Origin: Hydrogenophilaceae bacterium
GTDB lineage: Bacteria > Pseudomonadota > Gammaproteobacteria > Burkholderiales > Thiobacillaceae
Direction: 5' to 3'
Length of the DNA stretch: 40,616 bases
Assembly (NCBI GenBank): GCA_013389055.1
Contig: JACAEC010000051.1
Location: 1-40,616 of the forward strand
Of this stretch, positions 8,361 through 16,327 are shown piece by piece (positions within the stretch are counted from its first letter, which is position 1; every line of letters starts with the position of its first letter). The translations under genes were made by a program, and so were the position numbers. The notes beneath the pieces are model-generated. The model did no database searches. It was not told the DNA's origin and was given only the letters and a program-made list of their open reading frames with translations.

Positions 8361-9622
8361 GCTACGGGTCCGGACTCGGGTTGCCGCGCCGGGAAGGTGA
8401 GCCGGACCAGGGTGCCGCCGGCCGGCCGGCTCTCGATGGTGAGCTTGCCGTTCAGCTTGGCTGCGCGCTCGCGCATGATGGTGAGGCCGAAGCTCTTGCC
8501 GACGCTGGAGGCGCTGCCACCGTGGAGGCCGACGCCGTCGTCGGCGACGTTGACGATGTAGTTGCCCTCGTGCAGGTCGAGGGTGACGATGACGTGGCGG
8601 GCGCGGGCGTGCTTGCTGATGTTGTAGAGGGCTTCCTGGATGATGTGGAAGACCTGGACCTCTTCTTCCGGCGTCAGCATCACGTCCTGGGCGACGTTGA
8701 GGAAGTCGACGTCGGCGTTGGCCTTCTTGCGGAAGCTGTCGACCATCTCATGCAGGGCGTGGACCAAGCCGCGCGCATCGATGCGGTCGCGGAACTGGGT
8801 GATCAGGTTGCGGATCTCGGCATAGGCGACCTCGACCGCCTCTTCGACGTCGGCGATGTAGCCGTTGGCGCGGTCCAGTTCGCCATCGGCCATGGCATCG
8901 GTCAGCACGGACAGCCGCATCTTGGCATAGGCCAGGGTCTGCGCGACCGAATCGTGAATCTGGTTGGCCAGCATGGTCCGTTCGTTCATCAGCGAGATGC
9001 GCATGTTCTCCCGGGTCAGCCGCGCATTCTCCAGGGCCATGCCCAGGTGTTCGCTGATCGAGTTGAACAGGTAGCGGACATCGTCGGCCAACTGCTGCTC
9101 GTCGTCCATGAACAGGTTGTAGACGCCCAGCACCTTGCCCTTGTGCCGCAGCGGCACGGCGAAGATGGTGCGGCACTGGTTGGCGACATACATGTGGCGC
9201 ACCTGCTTCTGGCACACGGTCAGCACCTGGCCCAACTGGGTGCTCTGGGTCAGCGTGGCCTGGCCGCAGATGCCGCAATCCAGCGGCATGAAGCGTTCCT
9301 TCTCCACCACCGAGTCGGGCAGGCCGATGGAGCCGGCCAGACGCAAGTGGCCGCAATCGGCGGTGAGGATGCGCACCACCCCGGCCTTGGCGCCGGACAG
9401 CCGGACCATGATCTCCAGAAAGCGCATGAGCATTTGTTCGACGTTGCTCTCGCTGCTCATGCTGCCGGCGATCTCGGCCAACACCTCCAGCGCCGCCGGT
9501 TGGCTGACCTCGAATGCGGTTGGCTGATCGCCGGCCCCGGCTGCCGAGGTGGCCGACGGGTCCATGCGATGGATGGGGGAAATGGTGACGTCCTGCTGGG
9601 TCACGGCAGTGGGGCTACGCAA
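8357..9622 (-). CDS. Soluble GAF-domain sensor histidine kinase (NarX/NreB type, HisKA_3)
   Basis: The ORF has 421 residues and no membrane segment. A GAF domain (about 50-200) is followed by the HisKA_3 dimerisation box with phospho-acceptor His223 in 'NQIHDSVAQTLAYAKMRL' and an HATPase_c domain ('NISKHARARHVIVTL', 'VADDGVGL', 'SFGLTIMRERAAKL'). The GAF carries Cys90, Cys116, Cys119, Cys137 and Cys150, a possible Fe-S or thiol sensor. The start is uncertain: base 9622 is a TTG with a poor RBS; GTG at residue 7 and ATG at residue 20 (9565) are alternatives, and the first 40 residues look disordered. It pairs with the overlapping NarL-type regulator. Confidence 0.88.
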   Translation of the reverse strand: MRSPTAVTQQDVTISPIHRMDPSATSAAGAGDQPTAFEVSQPAALEVLAEIAGSMSSESNVEQMLMRFLEIMVRLSGAKAGVVRILTADCGHLRLAGSIGLPDSVVEKERFMPLDCGICGQATLTQSTQLGQVLTVCQKQVRHMYVANQCRTIFAVPLRHKGKVLGVYNLFMDDEQQLADDVRYLFNSISEHLGMALENARLTRENMRISLMNERTMLANQIHDSVAQTLAYAKMRLSVLTDAMADGELDRANGYIADVEEAVEVAYAEIRNLITQFRDRIDARGLVHALHEMVDSFRKKANADVDFLNVAQDVMLTPEEEVQVFHIIQEALYNISKHARARHVIVTLDLHEGNYIVNVADDGVGLHGGSASSVGKSFGLTIMRERAAKLNGKLTIESRPAGGTLVRLTFPARQPESGPVA

Positions 9623-9663
9623 TTACTGGAGAAGAGGGATAGTACCCGCAGGGTAGATTCAGG

Positions 9664-10920
9664 TCAAAAGCTCTGCACGACGCGGGTACGCGCCAGCGGC
9701 GGGTTCCTGTCGAAATAGCTCTTGATGCCGGTGGCGATGGCGGCGGCCAGCTTGTCCTGGTAATCGTCATCGGTCAGCCGCCGTGCTTCCTCCGGGTTGG
9801 AGATGAAGGCGGTCTCGACCAGGATGGAAGGGATATCCGGCGCCTTGAGCACGGCGAAGCCGGCCTGCTCGACATGCGGCTTGTGCAGGGCGTTCACCTC
9901 GCCCAGTTCGTCGAGCACCGCCCGGCCCAGCTTGATGCTGTCGGCGATGGTGGCGGTCTGCGACAGGTCGAGCAGGGTCTGCTTGAGGTAGACGTCCTTG
10001 ACGTCGATGTTGATGCCGCCGATCAGGTCGGCATCGTTCTCGCGCTTGGCCAGCCAACGCGCCGCGGCCGAGGTGGCGCCCTTCTCCGACAGGGCGAAGA
10101 CCGAGGAACCGCGGGCATCCGGGCGGACGAAGGCATCGGCGTGAATGGACACGAACAGGTCGGCCTGGGCCCGCCGCGCCTTGTTCACCCGTTCATGCAA
10201 GGGAATGAAGTAATCGCCGTCGCGGGTGAGATAGGCCCGCATATTGGGCTGGCGATCGATCTGGGCCTTGAGCCGGCGGGCCACCGCCAAGGTGACGTCC
10301 TTCTCGCGCGAACCGTTGGCGCCCAGGGCACCTGGGTCCTCGCCGCCGTGGCCGGCATCGATCGCCACCGTGACCAGCCGCACCATGTCGTTCTTGCCGG
10401 TCTTGGCCGGAACGGCCTTGTCGGCCGGCTTGGCATCCTGCTCGGCCTGGGCAATGGCGCTTTCCACCTGCTTATCCAGCGTCGGCGGCGCCGCTACCGG
10501 ATAGACGTCGAGCACCAGGCGGTGGCCGTATTCGCCGAAGGGCTTCAGGGTGAAGATTTGCGGCCGGCTCTCCTGCTTGAGGTCGATCACCATGCGGGTG
10601 ACGCCGGGGCGGTTGCGGGCCACGCGGACGCCGGCGATGTAGGGATCTTGCGCGCCGATCCTGCCGCTGATCTCGGTCAGCGCGGCCTCGGGCTCGACGC
10701 CTTCAAGGTCGAGCACGATGCGCTCGGGGTTCTTCAGTTGGAACTGCTTGAAGCCGATCTCTTCGCTCAACTCGATGGCGATACGGCTGTAGTCGGCCGA
10801 GGGCCACAGGCGCACCGCCTTGACGCCGACCGCGGCCTGCGCGACCGCAGCCCAAGCGCAGGCCCAGGCCAACGCCAGCAGCAGCAAGGGTTTCAAGCGG
10901 TCTTGAGCGTTTCGATGCAA
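9664..10920 (-). CDS. amiC: N-acetylmuramoyl-L-alanine amidase AmiC (AMIN + Amidase_3)
   Basis: The ORF track start (11091) runs far into tsaE and is not real. I choose TTG at 10920, preceded by GGAGG at 10-base spacing, giving 418 residues with a short basic stretch and a signal peptide ('LKPLLLLALAWACAWAAVAQA'). TTG at 10896, which overlaps the tsaE stop, is the alternative. The AMIN domain follows (about 35-140: 'VKAVRLWPSADYSRIAIEL', 'FQLKNPERIVLDLEGV'). The C-terminal Amidase_3 domain has the zinc motif 'IDAGHGGEDPGA', 'SIHADAF' and catalytic Glu in 'LVETAFISNPEE'. It is an exported amidase that splits septal peptidoglycan in cell separation. In many relatives mutL follows; here a two-component system does. 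Confidence 0.88.
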   Translation of the reverse strand: MHRNAQDRLKPLLLLALAWACAWAAVAQAAVGVKAVRLWPSADYSRIAIELSEEIGFKQFQLKNPERIVLDLEGVEPEAALTEISGRIGAQDPYIAGVRVARNRPGVTRMVIDLKQESRPQIFTLKPFGEYGHRLVLDVYPVAAPPTLDKQVESAIAQAEQDAKPADKAVPAKTGKNDMVRLVTVAIDAGHGGEDPGALGANGSREKDVTLAVARRLKAQIDRQPNMRAYLTRDGDYFIPLHERVNKARRAQADLFVSIHADAFVRPDARGSSVFALSEKGATSAAARWLAKRENDADLIGGINIDVKDVYLKQTLLDLSQTATIADSIKLGRAVLDELGEVNALHKPHVEQAGFAVLKAPDIPSILVETAFISNPEEARRLTDDDYQDKLAAAIATGIKSYFDRNPPLARTRVVQSF

Positions 10921-11372
10921 CGTTTTCCAGCCTCCGTCAATCCAGTGATCTCGACTTGCCGCCCCTCGCCTGCCCAGCTCAGGCGCACCGCCAGATCCGG
11001 CTCGGGCAGCAGGCCCTCGGCCTTTTCCGGCCATTCGACCAGACAGATCGAGCCCGCGTTGAAGTATTCGCGAAAGCCCGTTTCCAACCATTCCGCCGGG
11101 TCGGCAAATCGATACAAATCAAAGTGATATAAATTTAAGCTCGAAATCTCATAAAGTTCAACCAAAGTATAGGTCGGACTCTTCACCCGACCGTGAAAAC
11201 CGAGGCTTCTAAGCAACCCCCGGACCAGGGTCGTCTTGCCCGCGCCCAGGTCGCCGGACAGATACACCGTCATGCCCGGCCGCAATACCACAGCCAGCCG
11301 CGCACCCAAGGCCAGGGTGTCGGCCTCGGCCGGCAACGGCAGGGTCAGGCTATTATCGGCGGCATGGGACAT
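10893..11372 (-). CDS. tsaE: tRNA threonylcarbamoyladenosine biosynthesis ATPase TsaE
   Basis: About 159 residues from the ATG at 11372 ('MSHAADNSLTLPLP'), preceded by 'AGAAGAGA'; the ORF track start is five codons earlier. Walker A is 'GDLGAGKTTLVRGLL', then 'VKSPTYTLVELYE', 'LYHFDLYRF' and 'LVEWPEKAEGLLP', all TsaE hallmarks. TsaE drives the TsaBD complex in t6A37 tRNA modification. The 3' end overlaps amiC, the usual neighbour. The 5' end overlaps the start of queG on the other strand by nine bases. Confidence 0.92.
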   Translation of the reverse strand: MSHAADNSLTLPLPAEADTLALGARLAVVLRPGMTVYLSGDLGAGKTTLVRGLLRSLGFHGRVKSPTYTLVELYEISSLNLYHFDLYRFADPAEWLETGFREYFNAGSICLVEWPEKAEGLLPEPDLAVRLSWAGEGRQVEITGLTEAGKRCIETLKTA

Positions 11373-12452
11373 CGCATCTCTTCTCATTCATCCGAAGCGG
11401 AACCACTCAAGGCTGCCATTCGCCGCTGGGGCGCGGAACTCGGCTTCGGCGCCATCGGCTTCGCCGGCATCGAGCAGGACGCGGCCGAGGCCCGGTTGCT
11501 GGACTGGCTGGCCCGCGGCTATCACGGCGAGATGGATTATATGGCCCGGCACGGCACAAAGCGCGCCCGCCCGGCTGAATTGATTCCGGGCACCCGTTCG
11601 GTGATCACCGCCCGGCTCGACTACCTGCCGGCCGAGCACGAGGCCGAGGCCCTCCTCGAGCAAGCGGAACGGGCCTATATCTCACGCTATGCCCTCGGCC
11701 GCGACTATCACAAGGTGGTGCGCAACAAATTGCAGAAGTTGGCCGGGCGCATCGAGGCCGAAGTCGGGCCGTTCGGCTATCGGGTGTTCACCGACAGCGC
11801 CCCGGTCCTGGAAGTGGAACTGGCGGCGCAGTCGAGCCTGGGCTGGCGCGGCAAGCACACCCTGCTGATCGATCGCCGGGCCGGCTCCTGGTTCTTCCTC
11901 GGCGAGATCTATTGCGAACTCACCCTGCCGCCCGACCCGCCCGAGGCCAACCACTGCGGCAGCTGCCAGGCCTGCATCGACATCTGCCCGACCCAAGCCA
12001 TCGTCGCCCCCTATGAAGTCGATGCCCGCCGCTGCATCTCCTATCTCACCATCGAACTGGCCGGCAGCATTCCGATCGAACTGCGGCCGCTCCTGGGCAA
12101 CCGCATCTACGGCTGCGACGACTGCCAGTTGGCCTGCCCCTGGAACCGCTTCGCCCAGCCGACGCGGGAAGCGGATTTCGCGCCGCGCAACGGTCTGGAC
12201 AGCGCCACGCTGATCGAACTGTTCGCCTGGACAGAAACGGAATTCGAGACTCGCTTGGCCGGCTCGCCCATCCGCCGCATCGGCTTTGATCGCTGGCTGC
12301 GCAATATCGCCGTGGCTCTGGGCAATGCGCCGGCCTCGCCGGGTGCGCGCGCGGCCCTGGCTGCTCGGCTGGACCATCCCTCGCCGCTGGTGCGCGAGCA
12401 TGTGCAGTGGGCGCTCACCCGCCAAACTGCCGGTGCAGCCGGTGATCAATAA
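11364..12452 (+). CDS. queG: Epoxyqueuosine reductase QueG
   Basis: The protein is 362 residues from 'MGHRISSHSSEAEPLK' at 11364; the ORF track's upstream extension is antisense to tsaE. The C-terminal half has two 4Fe-4S motifs, 'CGSCQACIDICPTQAI' and 'CDDCQLACPWNRF', with a HEAT-like tail. The N-terminal half binds cobalamin ('RYALGRDYHKVVRNKL', 'VFTDSAPVLEVELAAQSSLGWRGKHTLLI'). It performs the last step of queuosine synthesis in tRNA. No clear RBS precedes the ATG; a TATTAT box lies only eight bases upstream, so a leaderless or very short-leader mRNA is possible. Confidence 0.93.
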   Translation: MGHRISSHSSEAEPLKAAIRRWGAELGFGAIGFAGIEQDAAEARLLDWLARGYHGEMDYMARHGTKRARPAELIPGTRSVITARLDYLPAEHEAEALLEQAERAYISRYALGRDYHKVVRNKLQKLAGRIEAEVGPFGYRVFTDSAPVLEVELAAQSSLGWRGKHTLLIDRRAGSWFFLGEIYCELTLPPDPPEANHCGSCQACIDICPTQAIVAPYEVDARRCISYLTIELAGSIPIELRPLLGNRIYGCDDCQLACPWNRFAQPTREADFAPRNGLDSATLIELFAWTETEFETRLAGSPIRRIGFDRWLRNIAVALGNAPASPGARAALAARLDHPSPLVREHVQWALTRQTAGAAGDQ

Positions 12453-12490
12453 ACTACAATAACGCCACCCAAGCGGAGCCACTCCCCAGC

Positions 12491-13297
12491 ATGCAAATCA
12501 ACCCCAACAGCCCCATCGGCGTGTTCGACTCCGGCGTCGGCGGCCTCACCGTCGTCCGCGCCCTGATGGAGCGCCTGCCATTCGAGCACATCGAATATTT
12601 CGGCGACACCGCCCGGGTGCCCTACGGCGTGAAGTCGGTCGAGACCATCGCCCACTACACCACCCAGATCGCCCAATTCCTGCTGGAGCGCCAGGTCAAG
12701 CTCTTGATCATCGCCTGCAACACCATGGCCTCGGTCTCGGCCCAGGTGGTGCGCGACCTGTCCCCGGTGCCGGTGCTCGACGTGATCGAGGCCGGCGCCC
12801 TGTCCGCCCTGGCGGCGACCGAGAGCCGGCGCATCGGCGTCATCGGCACCCCCACCACCATCAACAGCAATGCCTACGCCCGCGCCATCCACGAAGTCGA
12901 GCCCGACGCCCGCGTGGTGTCCCAGGCCTGCGCCCTGTTCGTGCCCCTGGTCGAGGAGGGCTGGCTCGACCACCCGGTCACCCGGCTCACCGCCCAGGAA
13001 TACCTGAAGCCGGTGCTGGCGGAAAAGGTCGACACCCTGGTGCTGGGCTGCACCCATTACCCCCTGCTCAAACCGCTGCTGGCCGAGGTCGCCGGGCCGC
13101 AGACCACCCTGGTCGATTCGGCCGAGGCCATGGCCGAGCGCACGGCCGCCCTGCTCACCGACCTCAACCTGCACACCGCGTCGCGCACGCCGGCCGACTA
13201 CCAGTTCCACGTCACCGACGTGCCTTTGCGCTTCCAGACCATAGGCGAGCGTTTTCTCGGCCGTTCGCTCAACAACGTCCATGTCGTGAAATGGTGA
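12491..13297 (+). CDS. murI: Glutamate racemase
   Basis: The 268-residue length is typical. The start 'MQINPNSPIGVFDSGVGGLTVVRAL' carries the N-terminal signature, with the acid/base Cys76 in 'IIACNTMAS' and the second catalytic Cys187 in 'LVLGCTHYPLL'. It makes D-glutamate for peptidoglycan. It lies 38 bases after queG, with 'AGCGGAG' as RBS. A TACAAT box at 12454-12459 may give it its own promoter, but no good -35 accompanies it. Confidence 0.95.
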   Translation: MQINPNSPIGVFDSGVGGLTVVRALMERLPFEHIEYFGDTARVPYGVKSVETIAHYTTQIAQFLLERQVKLLIIACNTMASVSAQVVRDLSPVPVLDVIEAGALSALAATESRRIGVIGTPTTINSNAYARAIHEVEPDARVVSQACALFVPLVEEGWLDHPVTRLTAQEYLKPVLAEKVDTLVLGCTHYPLLKPLLAEVAGPQTTLVDSAEAMAERTAALLTDLNLHTASRTPADYQFHVTDVPLRFQTIGERFLGRSLNNVHVVKW

Positions 13298-13316
13298 CGG
13301 GGCTCTTAGAATGATT

Positions 13317-13357
13317 TTGACCGGCATCAAGGACAAACCGCCGATTTAAACCATAAT
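13317..13357 (+). promoter_or_regulatory. FNR/Anr-type box and -10 element upstream of cytochrome c gene
   Basis: TTGAC-CGGC-ATCAA (13317-13330) differs from the FNR/Anr consensus TTGAT-N4-ATCAA at one position. CATAAT at 13352-13357 sits 21 bases after the box, which places the box near -41 of a start around 13364. That is the class II activation geometry. The site is 76 bases from the cytochrome start codon. Confidence 0.7.
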
Positions 13358-13406
13358 GAAAATAGGTTTTCTTGTAGATTCATCCACTCACTTGAAAGGA
13401 CGCACC

Positions 13407-13709
13407 ATGAAGAAATTGACCCTCGCCTTCGTCGCCGCCGGTCTTGTCATCGCCGGCCCCGTACTCGCCGATGAGGCCATGGCGAAAAAGAACATGTGCA
13501 TGAACTGCCACAGCGTCGACAAGAAGCTGATGGGCCCTTCGTTCAAGGACGTCGCCGCGAAGTACAAGGGCAACAAGGACGCCGAGAAGATTCTGGCCGA
13601 GAGCATCGTCAAGGGCAGCAAAGACAAGTTCGGCAAGATCCCGATGCCGCCGCAGGCCAAGGCCGCCGGCGATGCCGCCGCCTTGGCCAAGTGGATCATG
13701 AGCCTGTAA
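13407..13709 (+). CDS. Periplasmic class I cytochrome c (c551/c552-like)
   Basis: The true start is the ATG at 13407 with 'GAAAGGA' upstream, not 13356. The 100-residue precursor has a clear signal peptide ('MKKLTLAFVAAGLVIAGPVLA') and a mature chain of about 80 residues. A single haem motif 'CMNCH' (32-36) and the Met-ligand segment 'KIPMPPQ' match small cytochromes c8 that donate electrons to cbb3 oxidase or cd1 nitrite reductase. The FNR-type box upstream and a strong terminator downstream make it a single-gene oxygen-regulated unit. The electron partner is inferred; ccoNOQP in this window is the obvious candidate. Confidence 0.88.
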   Translation: MKKLTLAFVAAGLVIAGPVLADEAMAKKNMCMNCHSVDKKLMGPSFKDVAAKYKGNKDAEKILAESIVKGSKDKFGKIPMPPQAKAAGDAAALAKWIMSL

Positions 13710-13728
13710 GCGGCGCCGACCACACGAC

Positions 13729-13757
13729 AAAAAGCGGGGCACGCCCCGCTTTTTTTA
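13729..13757 (+). terminator. Strong Rho-independent terminator after cytochrome c gene
   Basis: AGCGGGG, loop CACG, CCCCGCT, then a run of seven T, with a matching A-run on the left. It lies 20 bases past the stop codon. Confidence 0.9.
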
Positions 13758-13778
13758 TGCTCGTCCCTCCCCCTTGGC

Positions 13779-13803
13779 TATCGATCGACTATATCGATCG
13801 ATA
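13779..13803. promoter_or_regulatory. Palindromic putative operator upstream of ahpC
   Basis: TATCGATCGA-CTATA-TCGATCGATA is a perfect 10-bp inverted repeat around five bases, in an AT-rich 80-base stretch unlike its surroundings. CTAT blocks at 13778 and 13789 are 7 bases apart, faintly like the OxyR tetranucleotide pattern, but the polarity does not fit well. It lies about 100 bases before the ahpC start and upstream of a TAATAT box (13844-13849). The bound regulator is unknown; OxyR or an Rrf2-type protein are guesses. Confidence 0.5.
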
Positions 13804-13900
13804 TCATCGTAACTATTCATTATCTAAATCCATTAGATCTCCCTAATATTCGCTCCGTCGCTTTCAACCAAGCCGACTCAACCGAACCCAAGGAGAAAAC

Positions 13901-14467
13901 ATGCAGTCTTTGATCAACACCGAAATCAAGCCCTTCAAGGCCACCGCTTACCAGAACGGCAAGTTCGAGCACGTGAGCGACGAGGATCTGAAAGGCAAGT
14001 GGTCCGTGGTCTTCTTCTACCCGGCCGACTTCACCTTCGTCTGCCCGACCGAGCTGGGCGACCTGGCCGACAACTACGCCGAGTTCAAGAAGCTGGGCGT
14101 GGAGATCTACGCCGTGTCCACCGACACCCACTTCACCCACAAGGCCTGGCACGACACCTCCGAGACCATCGGCAAGATCCAGTTCCCGATGATCGGCGAC
14201 CCCACCGGCGTCATCACCCGCAACTTCGGCGTGATGATCGAGGAAGCCGGCCTGGCCGAGCGCGGCACTTTCGTGATCGACCCGCAGGGCAAGATCCAGA
14301 TCATCGAGATCAACGCCGGCGGCATCGGCCGCGACGCCGCGGAGCTGTTGCGCAAGGTCAAGGCTGCCCAGTACGTGGCCGCCCACCCGGGCGAAGTCTG
14401 CCCGGCCAAGTGGAAAGAGGGCGAGGCCACCCTGGCCCCGTCGCTGGACCTGGTCGGCAAGATCTAA
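13901..14467 (+). CDS. ahpC: Alkyl hydroperoxide reductase subunit C (2-Cys peroxiredoxin)
   Basis: This is a 188-residue typical AhpC. The peroxidatic Cys48 is in '[10 protein letters not shown]' and the resolving Cys167 in 'GEVCPAKW'. Other signatures are 'FFYPADFTF', '[14 protein letters not shown]' and '[21 protein letters not shown]'. It reduces hydrogen peroxide and organic peroxides in the cytoplasm and is recycled by AhpF, encoded next. The RBS 'AAGGAGAAAAC' is strong, as expected for an abundant protein. Confidence 0.97.
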   Translation: MQSLINTEIKPFKATAYQNGKFEHVSDEDLKGKWSVVFFYPADFTFVCPTELGDLADNYAEFKKLGVEIYAVSTDTHFTHKAWHDTSETIGKIQFPMIGDPTGVITRNFGVMIEEAGLAERGTFVIDPQGKIQIIEINAGGIGRDAAELLRKVKAAQYVAAHPGEVCPAKWKEGEATLAPSLDLVGKI

Positions 14468-14478
14468 GTCATCCCTTT

Positions 14479-14502
14479 CCCTCCCCCTCGGGGGAGGGTT
14501 TT
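14479..14502 (+). terminator. Attenuator-like hairpin between ahpC and ahpF
   Basis: CCCTCCCCC and GGGGGAGGG pair almost fully (a loop of about 4 bases in practice) and are followed by TTTT. It lies 12 bases after the ahpC stop. With only four T it probably terminates partly, which would give more ahpC than ahpF mRNA. Confidence 0.55.
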
Positions 14503-14510
14503 CCCAGATC

Positions 14511-14566
14511 GCAATACCCAAGGCGCTGGATGTACGCAAACACCCGCGCCGACGCCTTCGTATTGC
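14511..14566 (+). repeat. Long imperfect inverted repeat before ahpF
   Basis: GCAATACCCAAGGCG (14511-14525) and CGCCTTCGTATTGC (14553-14566) are reverse complements apart from one small internal mismatch/bulge, with a 27-base spacer. The right arm ends about 22 bases before the ahpF start, so an mRNA hairpin there could affect stability or translation. Confidence 0.5.
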
Positions 14567-14588
14567 CCTCTGAATCAGGAGAAACACC

Positions 14589-16151
14589 ATGCTGGACGCC
14601 AACATCAAGACCCAATTGAAGGCCTATCTGGAAAAGCTCGTGGACCCGATCGAGCTGGTGGCCTCGCTCGACGACAGCGACAAGTCGCGCGAGATGCGCG
14701 GCCTGCTGGAGGACATCGCCAGCCTGTCGGACAAGGTCGCCCTGCTGGAGAACGGCAACGACGCCCGCCGCCCCTCCTTCGCCATCGGCCGCGTCGGCGA
14801 GCCGGCCCGCATCCGCTTCGCCGGCCTGCCCATGGGCCACGAGTTCACCTCGCTGATCCTGGCCCTGCTCCAGGCCAGCGGCTATGCGCCAAAGTTCTCC
14901 GCGGAACAGATCGAACAGATTCGCGGCATGACGGGCCAATTCCGCTTCGAGACCTACATCTCGCTGTCCTGCCACAACTGCCCGGACGTGGTGCAGGCCC
15001 TCAACGCCATGGCCGCGCTCAATCCCAAGATCCAGCACGTGATGATCGACGGCGCCTTGTTCCAGGACGAGGTGAACACCCGCCAGATCATGGCCGTACC
15101 CAGCGTCTATCTCAACGGCGAGCCCTTCGGCAACGGCCGCATGACCATCGAGGAAATCGTCGCCAAGCTCGACACCGGCGCCGAGGCGCGGGATGCCGCC
15201 AAGCTGGCGGAGAAGGCACCGTTCGACGTGCTGGTGGTGGGCGGCGGGCCGGCCGGCGCGGCAGCGGCGGTGTACGCCGCGCGCAAGGGCATCCGCACCG
15301 GCGTGCTGGCCGAGCGCTTCGGCGGCCAGGTGATGGACACCCTGGCCATCGAGAACCTCATCTCCGTCCCCCATACCGACGGCCCCAAGCTGGGCCGCGC
15401 CCTGGAAGAGCACGTCAAGGAATACGAGGTGGACATCATGAACCTGCAGCGCGCCGAGGCCCTGATTCCCGGCGAGGCCGGCAGCTTCCATGAGGTGCGC
15501 CTGGCCAACGGCGCGGTGCTCAAGGCCCGCGCCTTGATCCTGGCCACCGGCGCCCGCTGGCGGGAGCTGAACGTGCCCGGCGAGCAGGAATACCGCGGCC
15601 GCGGCGTCGCCTACTGCCCGCATTGCGACGGCCCCCTGTTCAAGGGCAAGCACGTTGCCGTGGTCGGCGGCGGCAACTCCGGCGTGGAGGCGGCGATCGA
15701 CCTGGCCGGCATCGTCGGCCACGTCACCCTGCTCGAATTCGGCGACGCCCTGCGCGCCGACGCGGTGTTGCAGAACAAGCTCTACAGCCTGGCCAACGTC
15801 ACCGTGATCAAGAGCGCCCAGACCACCGAGGTCACCGGCGCGCAAGGCAAGGTCAACGGCCTCACCTACACCGACCGCACCACCGGCCAGAGCCAGCACA
15901 TCGCCCTGGAAGGCGTGTTCGTCCAGATCGGCCTGCTGCCCAATACCGACTGGCTGAAGGGCGTGGTCAATCTGTCCCGCTTCGGCGAGATCGAGGTCGA
16001 TGCCAAGGGCCAGACCAACGTACCCGGTATCTTCGGCGCCGGCGACTGCACCACCGTGCCCTACAAGCAGATCATCATTGCCATGGCCGAAGGCGCCAAA
16101 GCCAGCCTCTCGGCCTTCGACCACCTGATCCGCAGTTCGGCGCCGGCCTGA
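14589..16151 (+). CDS. ahpF: Alkyl hydroperoxide reductase subunit F (NADH, FAD, two CxxC)
   Basis: The 520-residue length is standard. The N-terminal tandem thioredoxin-fold domain carries Cys128/Cys131 in 'SCHNCPD'. The flavin half has the FAD motif '[21 protein letters not shown]', the redox Cys343/Cys346 in 'CPHCDGP', the NAD(P)H motif '[18 protein letters not shown]' and the C-terminal '[26 protein letters not shown]'. It passes electrons from NADH to AhpC. RBS 'AGGAGAAACACC'. It is probably co-transcribed with ahpC past the hairpins between them. Confidence 0.97.
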   Translation: MLDANIKTQLKAYLEKLVDPIELVASLDDSDKSREMRGLLEDIASLSDKVALLENGNDARRPSFAIGRVGEPARIRFAGLPMGHEFTSLILALLQASGYAPKFSAEQIEQIRGMTGQFRFETYISLSCHNCPDVVQALNAMAALNPKIQHVMIDGALFQDEVNTRQIMAVPSVYLNGEPFGNGRMTIEEIVAKLDTGAEARDAAKLAEKAPFDVLVVGGGPAGAAAAVYAARKGIRTGVLAERFGGQVMDTLAIENLISVPHTDGPKLGRALEEHVKEYEVDIMNLQRAEALIPGEAGSFHEVRLANGAVLKARALILATGARWRELNVPGEQEYRGRGVAYCPHCDGPLFKGKHVAVVGGGNSGVEAAIDLAGIVGHVTLLEFGDALRADAVLQNKLYSLANVTVIKSAQTTEVTGAQGKVNGLTYTDRTTGQSQHIALEGVFVQIGLLPNTDWLKGVVNLSRFGEIEVDAKGQTNVPGIFGAGDCTTVPYKQIIIAMAEGAKASLSAFDHLIRSSAPA

Positions 16152-16176
16152 TCCAGCGGACGACCTGGGCAGGCGG

Positions 16177-16208
16177 GAGGGATCGGCGTCGTGGTTGGCC
16201 GATCCCTC
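16177..16208 (+). terminator. Hairpin after ahpF
   Basis: GAGGGATCGGC, ten bases, then GCCGATCCCTC form a perfect 11-bp stem 25 bases past the ahpF stop. Only TT follows, so it may terminate weakly or protect the 3' end. Confidence 0.45.
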
Positions 16209-16327
16209 TTCGAGGTATGGAGCCCGGCCCTATTTCCTTCCGAGCGGCAGCGCATGGCAACTCCTGCCCATCTTGCCTGGGGTGCTATTGTTAAAATATT
16301 CAAATTCCACCCGCTCGGGAGATCGGC

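Noticed and set aside
9641-9655. TACCC-GCA-GGGTA inverted repeat near the kinase start
   Set aside because: Recalls NarL heptamers but is too short for the 7-2-7 layout; kept only as a note.
9657-9670. FNR-like TTGAC-CTGA-ATCTA before the two-component genes (minus strand)
   Set aside because: The second half site has two mismatches and it overlaps the amiC end; too weak to claim.
8351-9718. 455-residue plus-strand ORF over the kinase
   Set aside because: Antisense to the GAF kinase, with shadow-like composition.
14469-16124. 551-residue minus-strand ORF
   Set aside because: A shadow of ahpF; the coding frame with FAD, NAD and CxxC motifs is on the plus strand.
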